This document shows, in pieces, positions 14,823-23,821 of a stretch of DNA of 64,000 nt (within the stretch, counting starts at the first letter, position 1; the number at the start of each line of letters is the position of its first letter). The notes beneath the pieces are model-generated. The model had not been told where the DNA came from and did no database searches. It saw only the letters and a program-made list of their open reading frames with translations. Made by a program: the position numbers and the translations under genes. The DNA lies in assembly GCA_033549065.1 (NCBI GenBank), contig JAWSUE010000007.1, forward strand, positions 1 to 64,000, given 5' to 3'. Source of the stretch: Bacillota bacterium. Its GTDB lineage: Bacteria > Bacillota > Dethiobacteria > DTU022.

Positions 14823-16523
14823 CTACTGGGCGAGTCGGCGGCTGATCGAGGCGAGCAGCATGGGAAAGGTGTCGACTTTATCGATTTCCTGCCCCAGCAG
14901 CTCTTCGATTTTTTGAAGCCGGTAGTTGAGTGAATTTCGGTGCAGGTGAAGTTTTTCTGCGGTTTTGGTCCGCGAAAAGTTGTTTTCTATGTAGGTTTCC
15001 AGGGTTTGGACCAGTTCCCCACCTTTTTCCCGGTCATATTCAAGCAGCGGTCCATAAACTTGCTCGAATAGGTGGTCGGTCCCCGGGCTGGTCAAAAAAC
15101 GTTTTACCAGGTGGTATGGGGCCATGTCCGGGTAAGCCAGGGCAAAATCTGAGGCATTTAGCTTTTTACCGAGATCCATAGTTTCCCATGCTTCCAGGTA
15201 TCCGGCACTGATTCGATCGATATCGGCACAGTAATCACCGACCGACATGTAGAAGGGTATTCCGTCGATCCGGGGTTTAACTATTTCTTTAATCCTGAGC
15301 ATAAGTTCTTTCCCAAAGTTTCGTGAGGCAACAGCCCCGAGTTTGTCGGGAACCCTGGCCAGCACGATCAGGCTACCCAGAGCTTCAATTACTATCCCTT
15401 CAGTGTTTTCTTTCTCCAGGGAGTAGTGCAGAAGCCTGAAAAGCCTTTTTTCGAGGATCTCCTTATTATATTCAAGGCTGCTCTGCATTTTTTTGTCACT
15501 TAATATATTTTCCTTATCAAGTTCGATCAAGATCACAAAGTAGCTGCCTGCGGCATCCAGGCCGTACTGCTGGGCGCGGGTTATGATCGTTTCCTTGTTC
15601 TTGATATTGCCGAGGAGCAGTTCGTTGAAGAAGTCAAGTTCGCTTTTCCGCGCGGCTTCCCTGATCGCCTTCTCTTTAAGAATATCAAGGGCAATGGCCA
15701 TGGCACCCGCTTCCATTGCCACTGTTTTCTCCTTTTCCAGTTCGCTGCTCAGGTCGGGAACAATTAATATGCCGTAGAAAGAATCACCGGCGACAACAGG
15801 AAAAAAGAAGTCAAAATAATCCGCTTCAGCAGATCCGTACTGGTAGTATGCCGGTTTCTTTTCATGGAACAATTCATTCAGAAGTGCCCGTGGGTAATAG
15901 TCGATTAAGGATAATTTTTTGTTGCTTTTCTCCCACTGTTTGAAAAGAGGTGCTGCGGTATTACAGTCGGCCGGAGCTGCTGCATCAATCAGCATCAGTT
16001 CTCCGTCAGCCATCAGGGCAGGTTTTTTCAATAAAGAGGTTAGTGAAAGAAGCAGTTCCTGAAGACCCTTGCCTTTCAGGACAATATTAGTCATCATGCT
16101 GTGAACTTCCTGGGCATATTCCAGGGCCTGGACCTGTTTGTCGAGGATTTTGGTCATAACCGGAACAATTACATCTATATATGAACAGTCGGGCATCTGC
16201 AGGAGCGGTAAACTGAGCTCATCCGCTTTTCTAATCAGCTTTTCATCGATCTGGGAGATATAACGTTCGGGAGAGAATATGATCAGGGCAGACCCGCCGC
16301 AGGTCTTAATATCTTCGAGCATTTGAAGCTGGGCGTCAATATTGTCCTTGAGGGCGTAAAAAGTGGTTGAAAGAAGCGAATCGCGGCGAAACCAGATTGC
16401 CGCGTCGGGAACATCGATAATATCTACGGCCCGGATTTCGTTATCCAGTCCTGCCGATCCGGCAAGCACCTTGGCTTCTACCAGGCCGCCAATCTTTAAA
16501 GCATCTCTGACCGTGATGGTCAT
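14823..16523 (-). CDS. PucR-family transcriptional regulator
   Basis: A 566-residue regulator with an N-terminal PucR domain (about 1-130; TVRDALKIGGLVEAKVLAG, then AVDIIDVPD), a central GAF/GGDEF-like region (about 150-430) and a C-terminal CdaR/PucR helix-turn-helix near 505-550 (YIENNFSRTKTAEKLHLHRN, ending in NYRLQKIEELLG). Members sense purines, sugar acids or amino acids and activate adjacent catabolic genes. It ends 267 bases before the permease start and reads in the same direction, so it likely controls the permease-to-dehydrogenase run. It begins 23 bases after the small upstream gene. Confidence 0.9.
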   Translation of the reverse strand: MTITVRDALKIGGLVEAKVLAGSAGLDNEIRAVDIIDVPDAAIWFRRDSLLSTTFYALKDNIDAQLQMLEDIKTCGGSALIIFSPERYISQIDEKLIRKADELSLPLLQMPDCSYIDVIVPVMTKILDKQVQALEYAQEVHSMMTNIVLKGKGLQELLLSLTSLLKKPALMADGELMLIDAAAPADCNTAAPLFKQWEKSNKKLSLIDYYPRALLNELFHEKKPAYYQYGSAEADYFDFFFPVVAGDSFYGILIVPDLSSELEKEKTVAMEAGAMAIALDILKEKAIREAARKSELDFFNELLLGNIKNKETIITRAQQYGLDAAGSYFVILIELDKENILSDKKMQSSLEYNKEILEKRLFRLLHYSLEKENTEGIVIEALGSLIVLARVPDKLGAVASRNFGKELMLRIKEIVKPRIDGIPFYMSVGDYCADIDRISAGYLEAWETMDLGKKLNASDFALAYPDMAPYHLVKRFLTSPGTDHLFEQVYGPLLEYDREKGGELVQTLETYIENNFSRTKTAEKLHLHRNSLNYRLQKIEELLGQEIDKVDTFPMLLASISRRLAQ

Positions 16524-16546
16524 CAGGCAAAACCCCGTTCAGGCGT

Positions 16547-16945
16547 TCAGGAGAGTAAAAAGTGACCTAACGTATTCATCCTGTCTGCTTCAAGATTAAA
16601 GAGATCTTCCAATTTAAAATCAAGAGTGTTGCAAAGGGCTGTTAGGTAAAAGAGATGTTTCCCGATTTCTTCAGCGATCACTTCACGGCAGTGCTCGCAC
16701 ATTTTACCCTTGATATGGGAGTCCATGTACTTTCCGCATTCTTTGAGTGAATCCATCGGGGGGTATTGCTTTTTGTTGGCATTTATTGAAATACAGCCAC
16801 AATCTGTGACAGTTTTGATGATACTGCGGTTAACACGTGCAGCTGACTCCTGGTATTTTGACAGGCAATCGAGGATACTTCTGTGGCGGATCAAAACTTC
16901 TGACACCATTTCCTGAAAGTCACAAACTACATCGTTGTCTTTCAC
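16547..16945 (-). CDS. Small conserved Cys-containing protein next to carD
   Basis: A 132-residue protein beginning GTG at 16945 after AGAGGTGATC. It has a pair in TDCGCISI and a C-x2-C pair in KMCEHCREVIAEE, which could hold a metal, within a mostly helical chain. Similar proteins occur beside carD in other Clostridia and are sometimes labelled DUF1573, as far as I recall; the function is unknown. It has its own strong promoter, divergent from carD, and is 23 bases upstream of the PucR-type gene, so both may be on one transcript. Confidence 0.65.
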   Translation of the reverse strand: MKDNDVVCDFQEMVSEVLIRHRSILDCLSKYQESAARVNRSIIKTVTDCGCISINANKKQYPPMDSLKECGKYMDSHIKGKMCEHCREVIAEEIGKHLFYLTALCNTLDFKLEDLFNLEADRMNTLGHFLLS

Positions 16946-16988
16946 CTGGCGATCACCTCTTTTTCTGTATAGGGGCCTTGTTTACGTA

Positions 16989-17018
16989 ATTATACTTTGA
17001 ATTTTCCGGTCATGTCAA
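16989..17018 (-). promoter_or_regulatory. SigA promoter for the small Cys protein and regulator
   Basis: On the minus strand a perfect TTGACA (17018-17013), an 18-base spacer and a perfect TATAAT (16994-16989), 44 bases upstream of the GTG at 16945. Confidence 0.8.
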
Positions 17019-17106
17019 CTAGAAGAGCCTTTAATATAAGGATCGGATACGCTGTCAATTTTTATTATTGTAACCGTCTTCGGGATGTGTTAAACTATAT
17101 GTTTAA

Positions 17107-17135
17107 TTGACACATACTGGTTATTATGCTACAAT
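17107..17135 (+). promoter_or_regulatory. SigA promoter of carD
   Basis: TTGACA (17107-17112), a 17-base spacer and TACAAT (17130-17135), 30 bases upstream of the TTG start of carD. It is divergent from the promoter at 16989-17018. Confidence 0.85.
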
Positions 17136-17165
17136 ATTTAAAGTTACCGACAGGGGGGCGAGGTA

Positions 17166-17654
17166 TTGTTCAGTATTGGAGACAGAGTAGTTTACCCGAT
17201 GCACGGTGCGGGTGTAATCGAAGCAATAGAAGAAAAAGAGATCCTTGGAGCCCGGAAGAAATACTATGTGATGAAATTACCGATGGGTGAAATGAAAGTG
17301 CTCATCCCCACCGATAGCATAATGCAGGTAGGCTTAAGGGGCGTGATCGCTAAAGACAAAGTTTCGGAGGTCTTTATTGTTCTTCAGGGAGAACAGCCGG
17401 AGATGTCTGCAAACTGGAACCGGCGCTACCGTAATCACCTGGAAAAGATCAAAACCGGGGATATTTTCGAAGTTGCCGAAGTAGTTCGCAACCTGATGCT
17501 CAGAGACCGTGAAAAAGGATTGTCGACCGGTGAAAGCAAGATGCTTGAAACGGCACGCCAGATCCTGATCAGTGAGCTTATCCTGGTTCAGGGCATTGAG
17601 CAATCCGAGATAATAGATACCCTTGACAATATATTTGAACAACCGGCAGAATAG
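17166..17654 (+). CDS. carD: CarD-family transcription regulator
   Basis: A 162-residue protein. The N-terminal CarD RNA-polymerase-interacting domain (about 1-65) starts FSIGDRVVYPMHGAGVIEAI and contains KYYVMKLPMGEMKVLIPTD; the helical C-terminal half (about 75-160) binds DNA near the -10 region in homologues. CarD binds the beta subunit and stabilises open promoter complexes, including rRNA promoters. TTG start behind GGGGGGCGAGG. A consensus promoter lies directly upstream. The neighbours to the right, PIN-TRAM, ispD and ispF, are its usual partners. Confidence 0.95.
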   Translation: MFSIGDRVVYPMHGAGVIEAIEEKEILGARKKYYVMKLPMGEMKVLIPTDSIMQVGLRGVIAKDKVSEVFIVLQGEQPEMSANWNRRYRNHLEKIKTGDIFEVAEVVRNLMLRDREKGLSTGESKMLETARQILISELILVQGIEQSEIIDTLDNIFEQPAE

Positions 17655-17697
17655 TTAGCAGTTGGGATAATTAATACTCTGCCTCGTACGTTTTACC

Positions 17698-17727
17698 TTG
17701 CTTCCGGGGAAAACTTTAAGTTATAAT
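17698..17727 (+). promoter_or_regulatory. Possible promoter of the PIN-TRAM to cysS run
   Basis: A perfect TATAAT (17722-17727) is preceded by TTGCTT (17698-17703) with an 18-base spacer. The -35 box is weak (4 of 6). The leader to the ATG at 17866 would be about 130 bases. Confidence 0.5.
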
Positions 17728-17865
17728 ATTTTGAAGAGTTCCCTGGAATTTTTGTTTATAAATATGAATACTCCCCTGAGATGCTTATAATGAATTTATA
17801 AATGGATGCATGGATAAATGATAAAAGAATGATGGTTTAAATTCTTTAGAGAGGAGGTGATCCAT

Positions 17866-18972
17866 ATGGCGCGTAAAATACTTCGATTTGTTGGTACGCT
17901 GATCGGTATTGTGGTTGGTATTTATATTTTTTCGGAGCTGCTTCCCCTGGTTTCTATTTTCATTGAAATTTCTCCCGGCATGCATTTTACTCCTGCCAAT
18001 ATAGGATATTACGCCGTGGGCGGCTTATTATTCGGACTTATATTTTATCTTCTTACCCCTGTTTTGATTAATATTTTTATCCGTTTGGTCGGATGGGCCG
18101 ACAGTAAGCTGAAAGCAGTCCCGACCCATGATATTGCCCTGGTTGTATTAAGCCTGATTATTACTTTATTGATTGGATTACTGCTCAGTTATCCCATCTA
18201 TCGACTTCCGGTAGTCGGTGTATTTCTCTCACCCGTGATCACTTTGTTTTTGGTTTTTATCGGTGTCAGATTTGTATTAAATCGAAAGGAAGAATTTGCA
18301 TTTCTTTCCAACCTTTTTAACCGTGGGATTCGCAGTTCGGGCGGAGAAAATGAAGTCTTTAAAATACTCGATACCAGCGCTATCATTGATGGTCGAATTG
18401 TTGATATCTGCAAAACCGGTTTTTTGGAAGGCGTGATTATAGTTGCCGGATTTGTGCTGGAAGAACTGAGACACATTGCCGATTCTCCGGATCTGCTTAA
18501 ACGTAATCGCGGACGACGCGGGCTTGATGTGCTGAACAAGATCCAGAAAGAGATGGATATCCCGGTTCAGATTTACGAAGGCGACTTCGAGGATATTCCG
18601 GAAGTGGACAGCAAGCTGGTTAAACTGGCGAAAACGATCAACGGAAAGATCATTACCAATGATTTTAATTTGAATAAAGTATGTGAACTTCAGGGTATCG
18701 CGGTTTTGAATATCAACGAACTGGCCAATGCGGTTAAGCCGGTAGTTCTGCCCGGTGAAGAGATGGTTGCCCAGATTATAAAAGACGGCAAAGAATCGGG
18801 ACAGGGCGTAGCCTATCTTGATGATGGAACCATGGTTGTTGTCGAGGGCGGCAGACGTTTTATCGGTGATACGATTGAAGTTCTGGTGACAAGTGTTCTG
18901 CAGACGGCTGCGGGCAGAATGATTTTTGCCAAACCGAAACTGGATGCCGAAAAAACCAGCGGGGTTAAGTAA
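17866..18972 (+). CDS. PIN/TRAM-domain membrane ribonuclease (YacL type)
   Basis: I use ATG at 17866, since the GTG at 17857 lies inside the GAGGAGGTGAT ribosome site (368 residues). The first 140 residues have four hydrophobic membrane segments. A PIN nuclease domain follows (about 165-290) with acidic residues in [25 protein letters not shown] and [10 protein letters not shown], then a C-terminal TRAM RNA-binding domain (about 300-360). This matches YacL, a conserved Firmicutes protein. It overlaps ispD by one base and so is cotranscribed with it. The RNA target is not known. Confidence 0.9.
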   Translation: MARKILRFVGTLIGIVVGIYIFSELLPLVSIFIEISPGMHFTPANIGYYAVGGLLFGLIFYLLTPVLINIFIRLVGWADSKLKAVPTHDIALVVLSLIITLLIGLLLSYPIYRLPVVGVFLSPVITLFLVFIGVRFVLNRKEEFAFLSNLFNRGIRSSGGENEVFKILDTSAIIDGRIVDICKTGFLEGVIIVAGFVLEELRHIADSPDLLKRNRGRRGLDVLNKIQKEMDIPVQIYEGDFEDIPEVDSKLVKLAKTINGKIITNDFNLNKVCELQGIAVLNINELANAVKPVVLPGEEMVAQIIKDGKESGQGVAYLDDGTMVVVEGGRRFIGDTIEVLVTSVLQTAAGRMIFAKPKLDAEKTSGVK

Positions 18973-19673
18973 TGAAAGTTGCCGCGATTATTGCTGCTGC
19001 CGGTGAAGGTCTGCGGATGGGTAGTTCAACCCGCAAGCAGTATCTTCTGCTGGAAGGGGTTCCTGTTATTGTCTATTCGGTAAAGCTTTTTCTCGGTCAT
19101 CCGGCGGTAAAGGAGATCATTATAGTTGTTCCGCCGGGAGAAAAGGATGCTGTAAAAGCGTTAATCCGGACCTATTACAGTTCCGGGCAGTATATCCTGG
19201 TTGAAGGCGGAGAAACGAGGCAGGAATCGATAAGCCTTGGCCTTGAAGCTGTATCGATAGATATTGACCTTGTTGCTGTTCACGACGCAGCAAGGCCGCT
19301 TGCTACTGCAGATTTGTTGAACAGGCTGGTCGAAGCCGCTGCCGAAAAGGGAGCAGTAGTACCGGTGATCTCTTTGAATGATACGGCCAAGGAAATTGAC
19401 CCCTCGGGTTATATAATATCGACACCGGATCGTGAAAAACTGCGGCTGGTTCAAACGCCCCAGGTTTTCAGACGGGAGATACTGGTAAACGCTTATCAGG
19501 AAGCCTCAAGAAAGGGTCATATGGCTACAGATGATGCATCCCTGGTTGAATTGTCCGGAGCGAAAGTTTTAACAATTTTAGGTGAAGTTAATAACCTGAA
19601 GCTTACTTCACCCCGCGACCTTGAGTTGGCCGCGATCTTGATGAGAGGATTAGGTGAAAAATGTACCGGGTAG
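18972..19673 (+). CDS. ispD: 2-C-methyl-D-erythritol 4-phosphate cytidylyltransferase
   Basis: A 233-residue enzyme of the MEP isoprenoid pathway that joins CTP and methylerythritol phosphate. Signature segments are the CTP-binding AAAGEGLRMGSSTRKQY, the metal and substrate motif HDAARPL, and ATDDASLVE near the C-terminus. The start overlaps the PIN-TRAM stop codon by one base and the end overlaps ispF by 13 bases, giving tight coupling. Length is typical (about 230). Confidence 0.96.
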   Translation: MKVAAIIAAAGEGLRMGSSTRKQYLLLEGVPVIVYSVKLFLGHPAVKEIIIVVPPGEKDAVKALIRTYYSSGQYILVEGGETRQESISLGLEAVSIDIDLVAVHDAARPLATADLLNRLVEAAAEKGAVVPVISLNDTAKEIDPSGYIISTPDREKLRLVQTPQVFRREILVNAYQEASRKGHMATDDASLVELSGAKVLTILGEVNNLKLTSPRDLELAAILMRGLGEKCTG

Positions 19674-20170
19674 GAACTGGTTTTGACATGCACCGTCTGG
19701 TTGAGGGCCGGGATCTTATTCTCGGTGGGGTAAAAATTGACCACCATCTTGGCCTTGAAGGGCACTCTGATGCAGATGTTCTTGTTCATGCCCTGATGGA
19801 TGCCCTGCTGGGTGCGGCAGCTTTGGGAGATATCGGACGGCACTTTTCGATGGGTGACCCTGAATATAAAAATATATCAAGCCTGATTCTTTTACATAGA
19901 GTTGCCGGGATGGTCGGGCAGAAACAATGGAAACTGGTTAATGCCGATATGACGATCATTGCCGAAGAACCGAGAATGGTTTCTTATATAGATGAAATGC
20001 GGGAGAAGATTGCTGAAATTCTTTCTGTTTCAAAAGGTTGCATATCGATCAAGGCGACGACAACTGAAGGGCTCGGTTCCAGTGGCAGAGGGGAAGGTAT
20101 TGCCGCACAGGCAGTTGTGCTGCTCGGTGAGACTGCCTGCCCGGGCCCGGCCAGTCATGAAGCGCAATAA
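19661..20170 (+). CDS. ispF: 2-C-methyl-D-erythritol 2,4-cyclodiphosphate synthase
   Basis: A 169-residue trimeric zinc enzyme that cyclises CDP-methylerythritol phosphate with loss of CMP. The zinc ligands are in GFDMHRL (Asp8, His10) and [19 protein letters not shown]. The C-terminal [16 protein letters not shown] binds the cytidine nucleotide. It follows ispD with a 13-base overlap, the usual arrangement. A short C-terminal extension (about ten residues) goes beyond the conserved core. Confidence 0.96.
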   Translation: MYRVGTGFDMHRLVEGRDLILGGVKIDHHLGLEGHSDADVLVHALMDALLGAAALGDIGRHFSMGDPEYKNISSLILLHRVAGMVGQKQWKLVNADMTIIAEEPRMVSYIDEMREKIAEILSVSKGCISIKATTTEGLGSSGRGEGIAAQAVVLLGETACPGPASHEAQ

Positions 20171-20193
20171 CAGCTCAGAAAGGATTGTCCTCA

Positions 20194-20862
20194 ATGTTCA
20201 AAAGAATCCGTCAGGATATCAGGGCGGTTAAGGAAAGAGATCCTGCTGCGAAAAACACCCTGGAAGTTCTGCTCTGCTACCCGGGGCTCCATGCCCTGCT
20301 CTTTCACCGGGTAGCCCACTTCTTTTACCGACATGGCCTGGTATTGCTTCCACGGTTGATTTCTCACTGTTCCCGGTTTTTAACCGGTATTGAAATTCAC
20401 CCCGGAGCAACGATTGGTGACTCCTTTTTTATTGATCATGGTATGGGGGTTGTCATCGGTGAAACTACTGAAATAGGTTCCAATGTGACCATTTACCAGG
20501 GGGTAACCCTGGGTGGAACAGGAAAGGAAAAGGGCAAACGCCACCCGACAATCGGTAATAACGTGGTTATCGGTACCGGGGCGAAGGTGCTCGGTCCGAT
20601 CGAAATAGGAGACAACTGCCGGGTTGGAGCAGGTTCAGTAGTGCTCCGTGCTGCTCCTCCCAATTCAACTGTCGTCGGCATACCCGCCAGGGTTGTCTAC
20701 TATAATGGAGAAAAAGTACCCTCGATTAACCTAAATCACAGTGATATGCCCGACCCGGTAGCAGAAGCTTTGAGTAACCTGCAACAGCAGATCGATCAGC
20801 TGCGCTGCCATCAGGTAGACCAGAAAAACGGAGTGTGCAAAAGTGGCCATAAAGATCTATAA
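20194..20862 (+). CDS. cysE: Serine O-acetyltransferase
   Basis: I use ATG at 20194, behind AAAGGA; a TTG at 20185 is too close to that site. The 222-residue enzyme makes O-acetylserine, the cysteine precursor. It has a helical N-terminal domain and a left-handed beta-helix of hexapeptide repeats (about 65-170), with the catalytic His in [12 protein letters not shown] and the cofactor loop [12 protein letters not shown]. The short C-terminal tail carries the feedback region in homologues. It overlaps cysS by 20 bases, linking cysteine supply to cysteine charging. Confidence 0.95.
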   Translation: MFKRIRQDIRAVKERDPAAKNTLEVLLCYPGLHALLFHRVAHFFYRHGLVLLPRLISHCSRFLTGIEIHPGATIGDSFFIDHGMGVVIGETTEIGSNVTIYQGVTLGGTGKEKGKRHPTIGNNVVIGTGAKVLGPIEIGDNCRVGAGSVVLRAAPPNSTVVGIPARVVYYNGEKVPSINLNHSDMPDPVAEALSNLQQQIDQLRCHQVDQKNGVCKSGHKDL

Positions 20863-22249
20863 CACCTTAACCCGGAGAAAAGATGAACTAAAGCCCGGAG
20901 CACCGCCTCTGGTAACTTTTTATGTCTGCGGCCCGACCGTTTACGATTACATACATATCGGTAACGCCCGGGTTTTTATTATTTTTGATGTAGTCAGGCG
21001 TTATTTGAAATATCGCGGTTACGACGTGAAGCTGGTACAAAATTATACTGATATAGACGATAAGATGATCAACCGGGCCAACGAGCAGGGGATCACAGTT
21101 CCCGAACTGGCTGCAAGGTTTATTAAAGCTTTCGAAGAAGATGTGGCGGCGCTGCATATCAGGCCGGCCGATGTTAAACCGCGGGCTACTGAGCATATTA
21201 ATGAAATTATCGAGTTGATCGAACTTCTTTTGGAAAATGACTATGCCTACATCAGCGACGGCGACGTCTACTATGACACCTCGCGATTCGAAGATTACGG
21301 AAAGTTGTCCCAGCAGAAGCAGGATGAACTGCTGGCAGGAGCCCGGGTTGAACCGGGCGAGAAGAAACGCAGCCCCCTTGATTTTGTCCTCTGGAAGCAG
21401 AAAAAGGAAGGTGAACCTTCCTGGGAGAGCCCCTGGGGTGAGGGGCGACCTGGCTGGCATATCGAATGCTCGGCAATGTCTACACATTTCATGAATGACA
21501 CTCTCGACATTCATGCCGGAGGAGCCGACCTTATTTTCCCCCATCACGAAAATGAGATTGCCCAGACCTGGGGAGCTGACGGGCGGCCGCTTTCACGCTA
21601 CTGGATGCATGCCGGCTATCTGAATATTGAAGATCAGAAGATGTCAAAATCGCTGGGCAATGTGCGCACGGTGCGAGAACTTATTGCTGAACATGATCCC
21701 CTGGATTTAAGATTTTTAATTTTATCTGCCCATTATCGCAGCCCCCTGAATTTCAGTGCTGAACTTGTTGCCCAGAGCAGAGCAGGGCGCCAGAGAATGC
21801 AGGAGATGATCACCAATCTTTTGAGTGTAATAGATGATGCAGCTGATTCAGCCGGTGAACAGGAAGAAAAGCTTCAGGCCGCACTAAAAGAGGCAGCTGC
21901 CCGCTTTGTCGAAGCAATGGATGATGATTTCAACACTGCTGATGGATTGGGAGTACTTTTTGATCTGGCCCGCAGCTGCAATATTTATCTCAAAGAAGCA
22001 TACCCCTACAACAGTGAACTGCTTGGAAAGACACTTCAATTTTACAGCGATGTTAATGATATTTTTGATATTCTTGATATCAGTAAACCGGAAGAACTGG
22101 GCACAGAGATAAATGCCCTGATCAAAGAACGGGATCAGGCCAGGGCCGATAAGGATTGGGCGAAAGCCGACAGGCTTCGGGATGAACTGACAGCAAAAGG
22201 AATAATTCTTGAAGATACTCCTCATGGAACCCGCTGGAAAAGAAAATAG
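20843..22249 (+). CDS. cysS: Cysteinyl-tRNA synthetase
   Basis: A 468-residue class I synthetase. The zinc and cysteine site is at [17 protein letters not shown], which includes the HIGH motif; further zinc ligands are in HIECSAMS and HHENE. The second ATP motif is [13 protein letters not shown]-type helical domain and a C-terminal anticodon region follow. GTG start at 20843, inside the end of cysE. Length is typical for the bacterial enzyme. Confidence 0.97.
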   Translation: MAIKIYNTLTRRKDELKPGAPPLVTFYVCGPTVYDYIHIGNARVFIIFDVVRRYLKYRGYDVKLVQNYTDIDDKMINRANEQGITVPELAARFIKAFEEDVAALHIRPADVKPRATEHINEIIELIELLLENDYAYISDGDVYYDTSRFEDYGKLSQQKQDELLAGARVEPGEKKRSPLDFVLWKQKKEGEPSWESPWGEGRPGWHIECSAMSTHFMNDTLDIHAGGADLIFPHHENEIAQTWGADGRPLSRYWMHAGYLNIEDQKMSKSLGNVRTVRELIAEHDPLDLRFLILSAHYRSPLNFSAELVAQSRAGRQRMQEMITNLLSVIDDAADSAGEQEEKLQAALKEAAARFVEAMDDDFNTADGLGVLFDLARSCNIYLKEAYPYNSELLGKTLQFYSDVNDIFDILDISKPEELGTEINALIKERDQARADKDWAKADRLRDELTAKGIILEDTPHGTRWKRK

Positions 22250-22313
22250 ATGAATAAAAACCGGATGTTAATAAGATGCTAATAATAGGATAAAATTATT
22301 ATATTCTGCTTCA

Positions 22314-22326
22314 GGTGCCGGGCACC
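22314..22326. repeat. Short palindromic repeat GGTGCC-G-GGCACC
   Basis: A perfect 6+1+6 inverted repeat in the 108-base gap between cysS and the ThyA-like gene, followed by A-rich DNA. Its form resembles dispersed GGTGCC-type extragenic elements of some Clostridia; only one copy is seen in this window. Confidence 0.5.
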
Positions 22327-22357
22327 AAAAAATGACATTAAACAGGGGTGTATACAA

Positions 22358-23017
22358 ATGGCCTATGTAAGGGAAAGGACGATTGAATCGGCCTGGCGGA
22401 TGGTTCTCTGGAACTGTGCCCGCTACGGTTACAGCTACCGGACCAAGAAAGGAAGTTATGAGGGGCAGCTGCGCAAGCAGTTGGATACCCTGACGGTGAT
22501 GATTGAAGAACCGTATACCCGCCCCCTGGCGGTGTGGCTGCCGGAAAACTGTGGCATTCCAGCGCCCACTTCTGAAGAGCGAATTCAGAACTATTTTTAC
22601 GAGTATCTCGCTACCGATACCAAATGTGAAATGGAAGATTATACCTACGGTCAGCATATATCTCCCCAGCTGCCCAAGGTGGTTGACCTGCTGAATCGCT
22701 CAAAAGGAGCGACCAATCAGGCCTGTATGAATATTGGAGGGCAGGAAAATATTGATCTTGCCGATCCTCCCTGCCTCAGGGTTATCGATTTCAAGGTCGT
22801 TGACGGGAAGCTCAACATGACAGTTTTTTTCCGTTCCTGGGATATATTTGTCGGGTTCCCGGAAAACGTTGGAGGACTACAGCTGCTCAAAGAATATATC
22901 CTGATGCAGCTTAAGTTCCCGGTTGAAGACGGACCGATATTTGCTTACTCATCGGGGGCGCATATCTACGAACAGTACTTCCCGATAGTCAATATTCTTA
23001 ATGCACATAAATGCTAA
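22358..23017 (+). CDS. Thymidylate synthase, short archaeal-like ThyA type
   Basis: A 219-residue protein with a ThyA core. DPPCLRVIDF carries the nucleophile Cys139, followed by FFRSWD (Arg159, Asp162), then FPENVGG (Asn170), and AHIYEQY (His202, Tyr204). These match the dUMP-binding and catalytic residues of ThyA (RSxD, N, HxY). The compact length and YTYGQHI segment recall archaeal thymidylate synthases rather than the 264-residue bacterial type. It would methylate dUMP using methylene-tetrahydrofolate; dCMP hydroxymethylase is an alternative. It lies where mrnC/thyX often sit, preceded by a repeat. Family assignment good, exact reaction less certain. Confidence 0.75.
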   Translation: MAYVRERTIESAWRMVLWNCARYGYSYRTKKGSYEGQLRKQLDTLTVMIEEPYTRPLAVWLPENCGIPAPTSEERIQNYFYEYLATDTKCEMEDYTYGQHISPQLPKVVDLLNRSKGATNQACMNIGGQENIDLADPPCLRVIDFKVVDGKLNMTVFFRSWDIFVGFPENVGGLQLLKEYILMQLKFPVEDGPIFAYSSGAHIYEQYFPIVNILNAHKC

Positions 23018-23029
23018 TCGGAGGGCTGT

Positions 23030-23821
23030 ATGAGCAGGCAGGAGAGAAAGAAACCCGGTAACCAAACCGCGGAAAACAATGAGGAACTGGTAATCGGACG
23101 GCAGGCTGTCCTGGAAGCTTTGCGTTACGGGAGCCCTTTACAAGTACTGCTTGCCGAAGGTTGCAGGGGTTCGATTATCGATGAAATAACAGCGCTTGCC
23201 GGTCGTAAAAAAATTACGGCAGAGCGGTTGGCCAGGGATGACTTTGAAGGGAAAACAGGTGGCATTCCGGGTAGCCAGGGAACGGCAGCGATCATGCCTC
23301 CCTTTGAATACAGCACCCTTGATGATTTGATCGGGCGGACAAAAACATCAGACGAAGAGCCTTTTCTCCTGATGCTGGACCACATTGATGATCCCCGTAA
23401 CCTTGGTGCTGTCATGAGGACAGCCGATGCTGCCGGTGTTCATGGCTTAATCATCCCCGGAGACAGGGCCGCGGGCATTACTGCTGCGGTAAGAAAGGTT
23501 GCTGCCGGGGCTGCTGAACGTCTGCCTGTAGCAAAAGTAGTTAATCTTAACAGCGCTGCAGAAAGGCTAAAGGCTGAGGGTTTCTGGCTTTATGGCGCGG
23601 AAGCTGACGGCGATGATTACTTTTATAAAGCTGATTTCAGGCGACCAATTGTGCTTGTTCTTGGCTCGGAAGGGCGCGGAATATCGCGTTTGCTGCGTAA
23701 AAACTGTGATTTAATTGTTTCCATACCCATGCCCGGTCATTCCGGTTCCCTGAATATCTCTGCTGCGGCAGCCGTACTGATCTATGCCGCTCTTTCCCAG
23801 AGGAAGGAGTGGTCGGGATGA
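23030..23821 (+). CDS. rlmB: 23S rRNA 2'-O-methyltransferase, TrmH/SpoU family
   Basis: A 263-residue SPOUT methyltransferase. A short Lys/Arg-rich start and the SpoU substrate-binding domain (about 20-90, VIGRQAVLEALRYGSPLQVL) precede the knotted AdoMet domain with motifs DDPRNLGAVMRTADAAGV, VLGSEGRGI and GSLNISAAAAVLIY. RlmB methylates a guanosine of 23S rRNA (G2251 in E. coli). It ends in an ATGA overlap with the NYN-domain gene, as is usual in Firmicutes. Confidence 0.94.
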   Translation: MSRQERKKPGNQTAENNEELVIGRQAVLEALRYGSPLQVLLAEGCRGSIIDEITALAGRKKITAERLARDDFEGKTGGIPGSQGTAAIMPPFEYSTLDDLIGRTKTSDEEPFLLMLDHIDDPRNLGAVMRTADAAGVHGLIIPGDRAAGITAAVRKVAAGAAERLPVAKVVNLNSAAERLKAEGFWLYGAEADGDDYFYKADFRRPIVLVLGSEGRGISRLLRKNCDLIVSIPMPGHSGSLNISAAAAVLIYAALSQRKEWSG

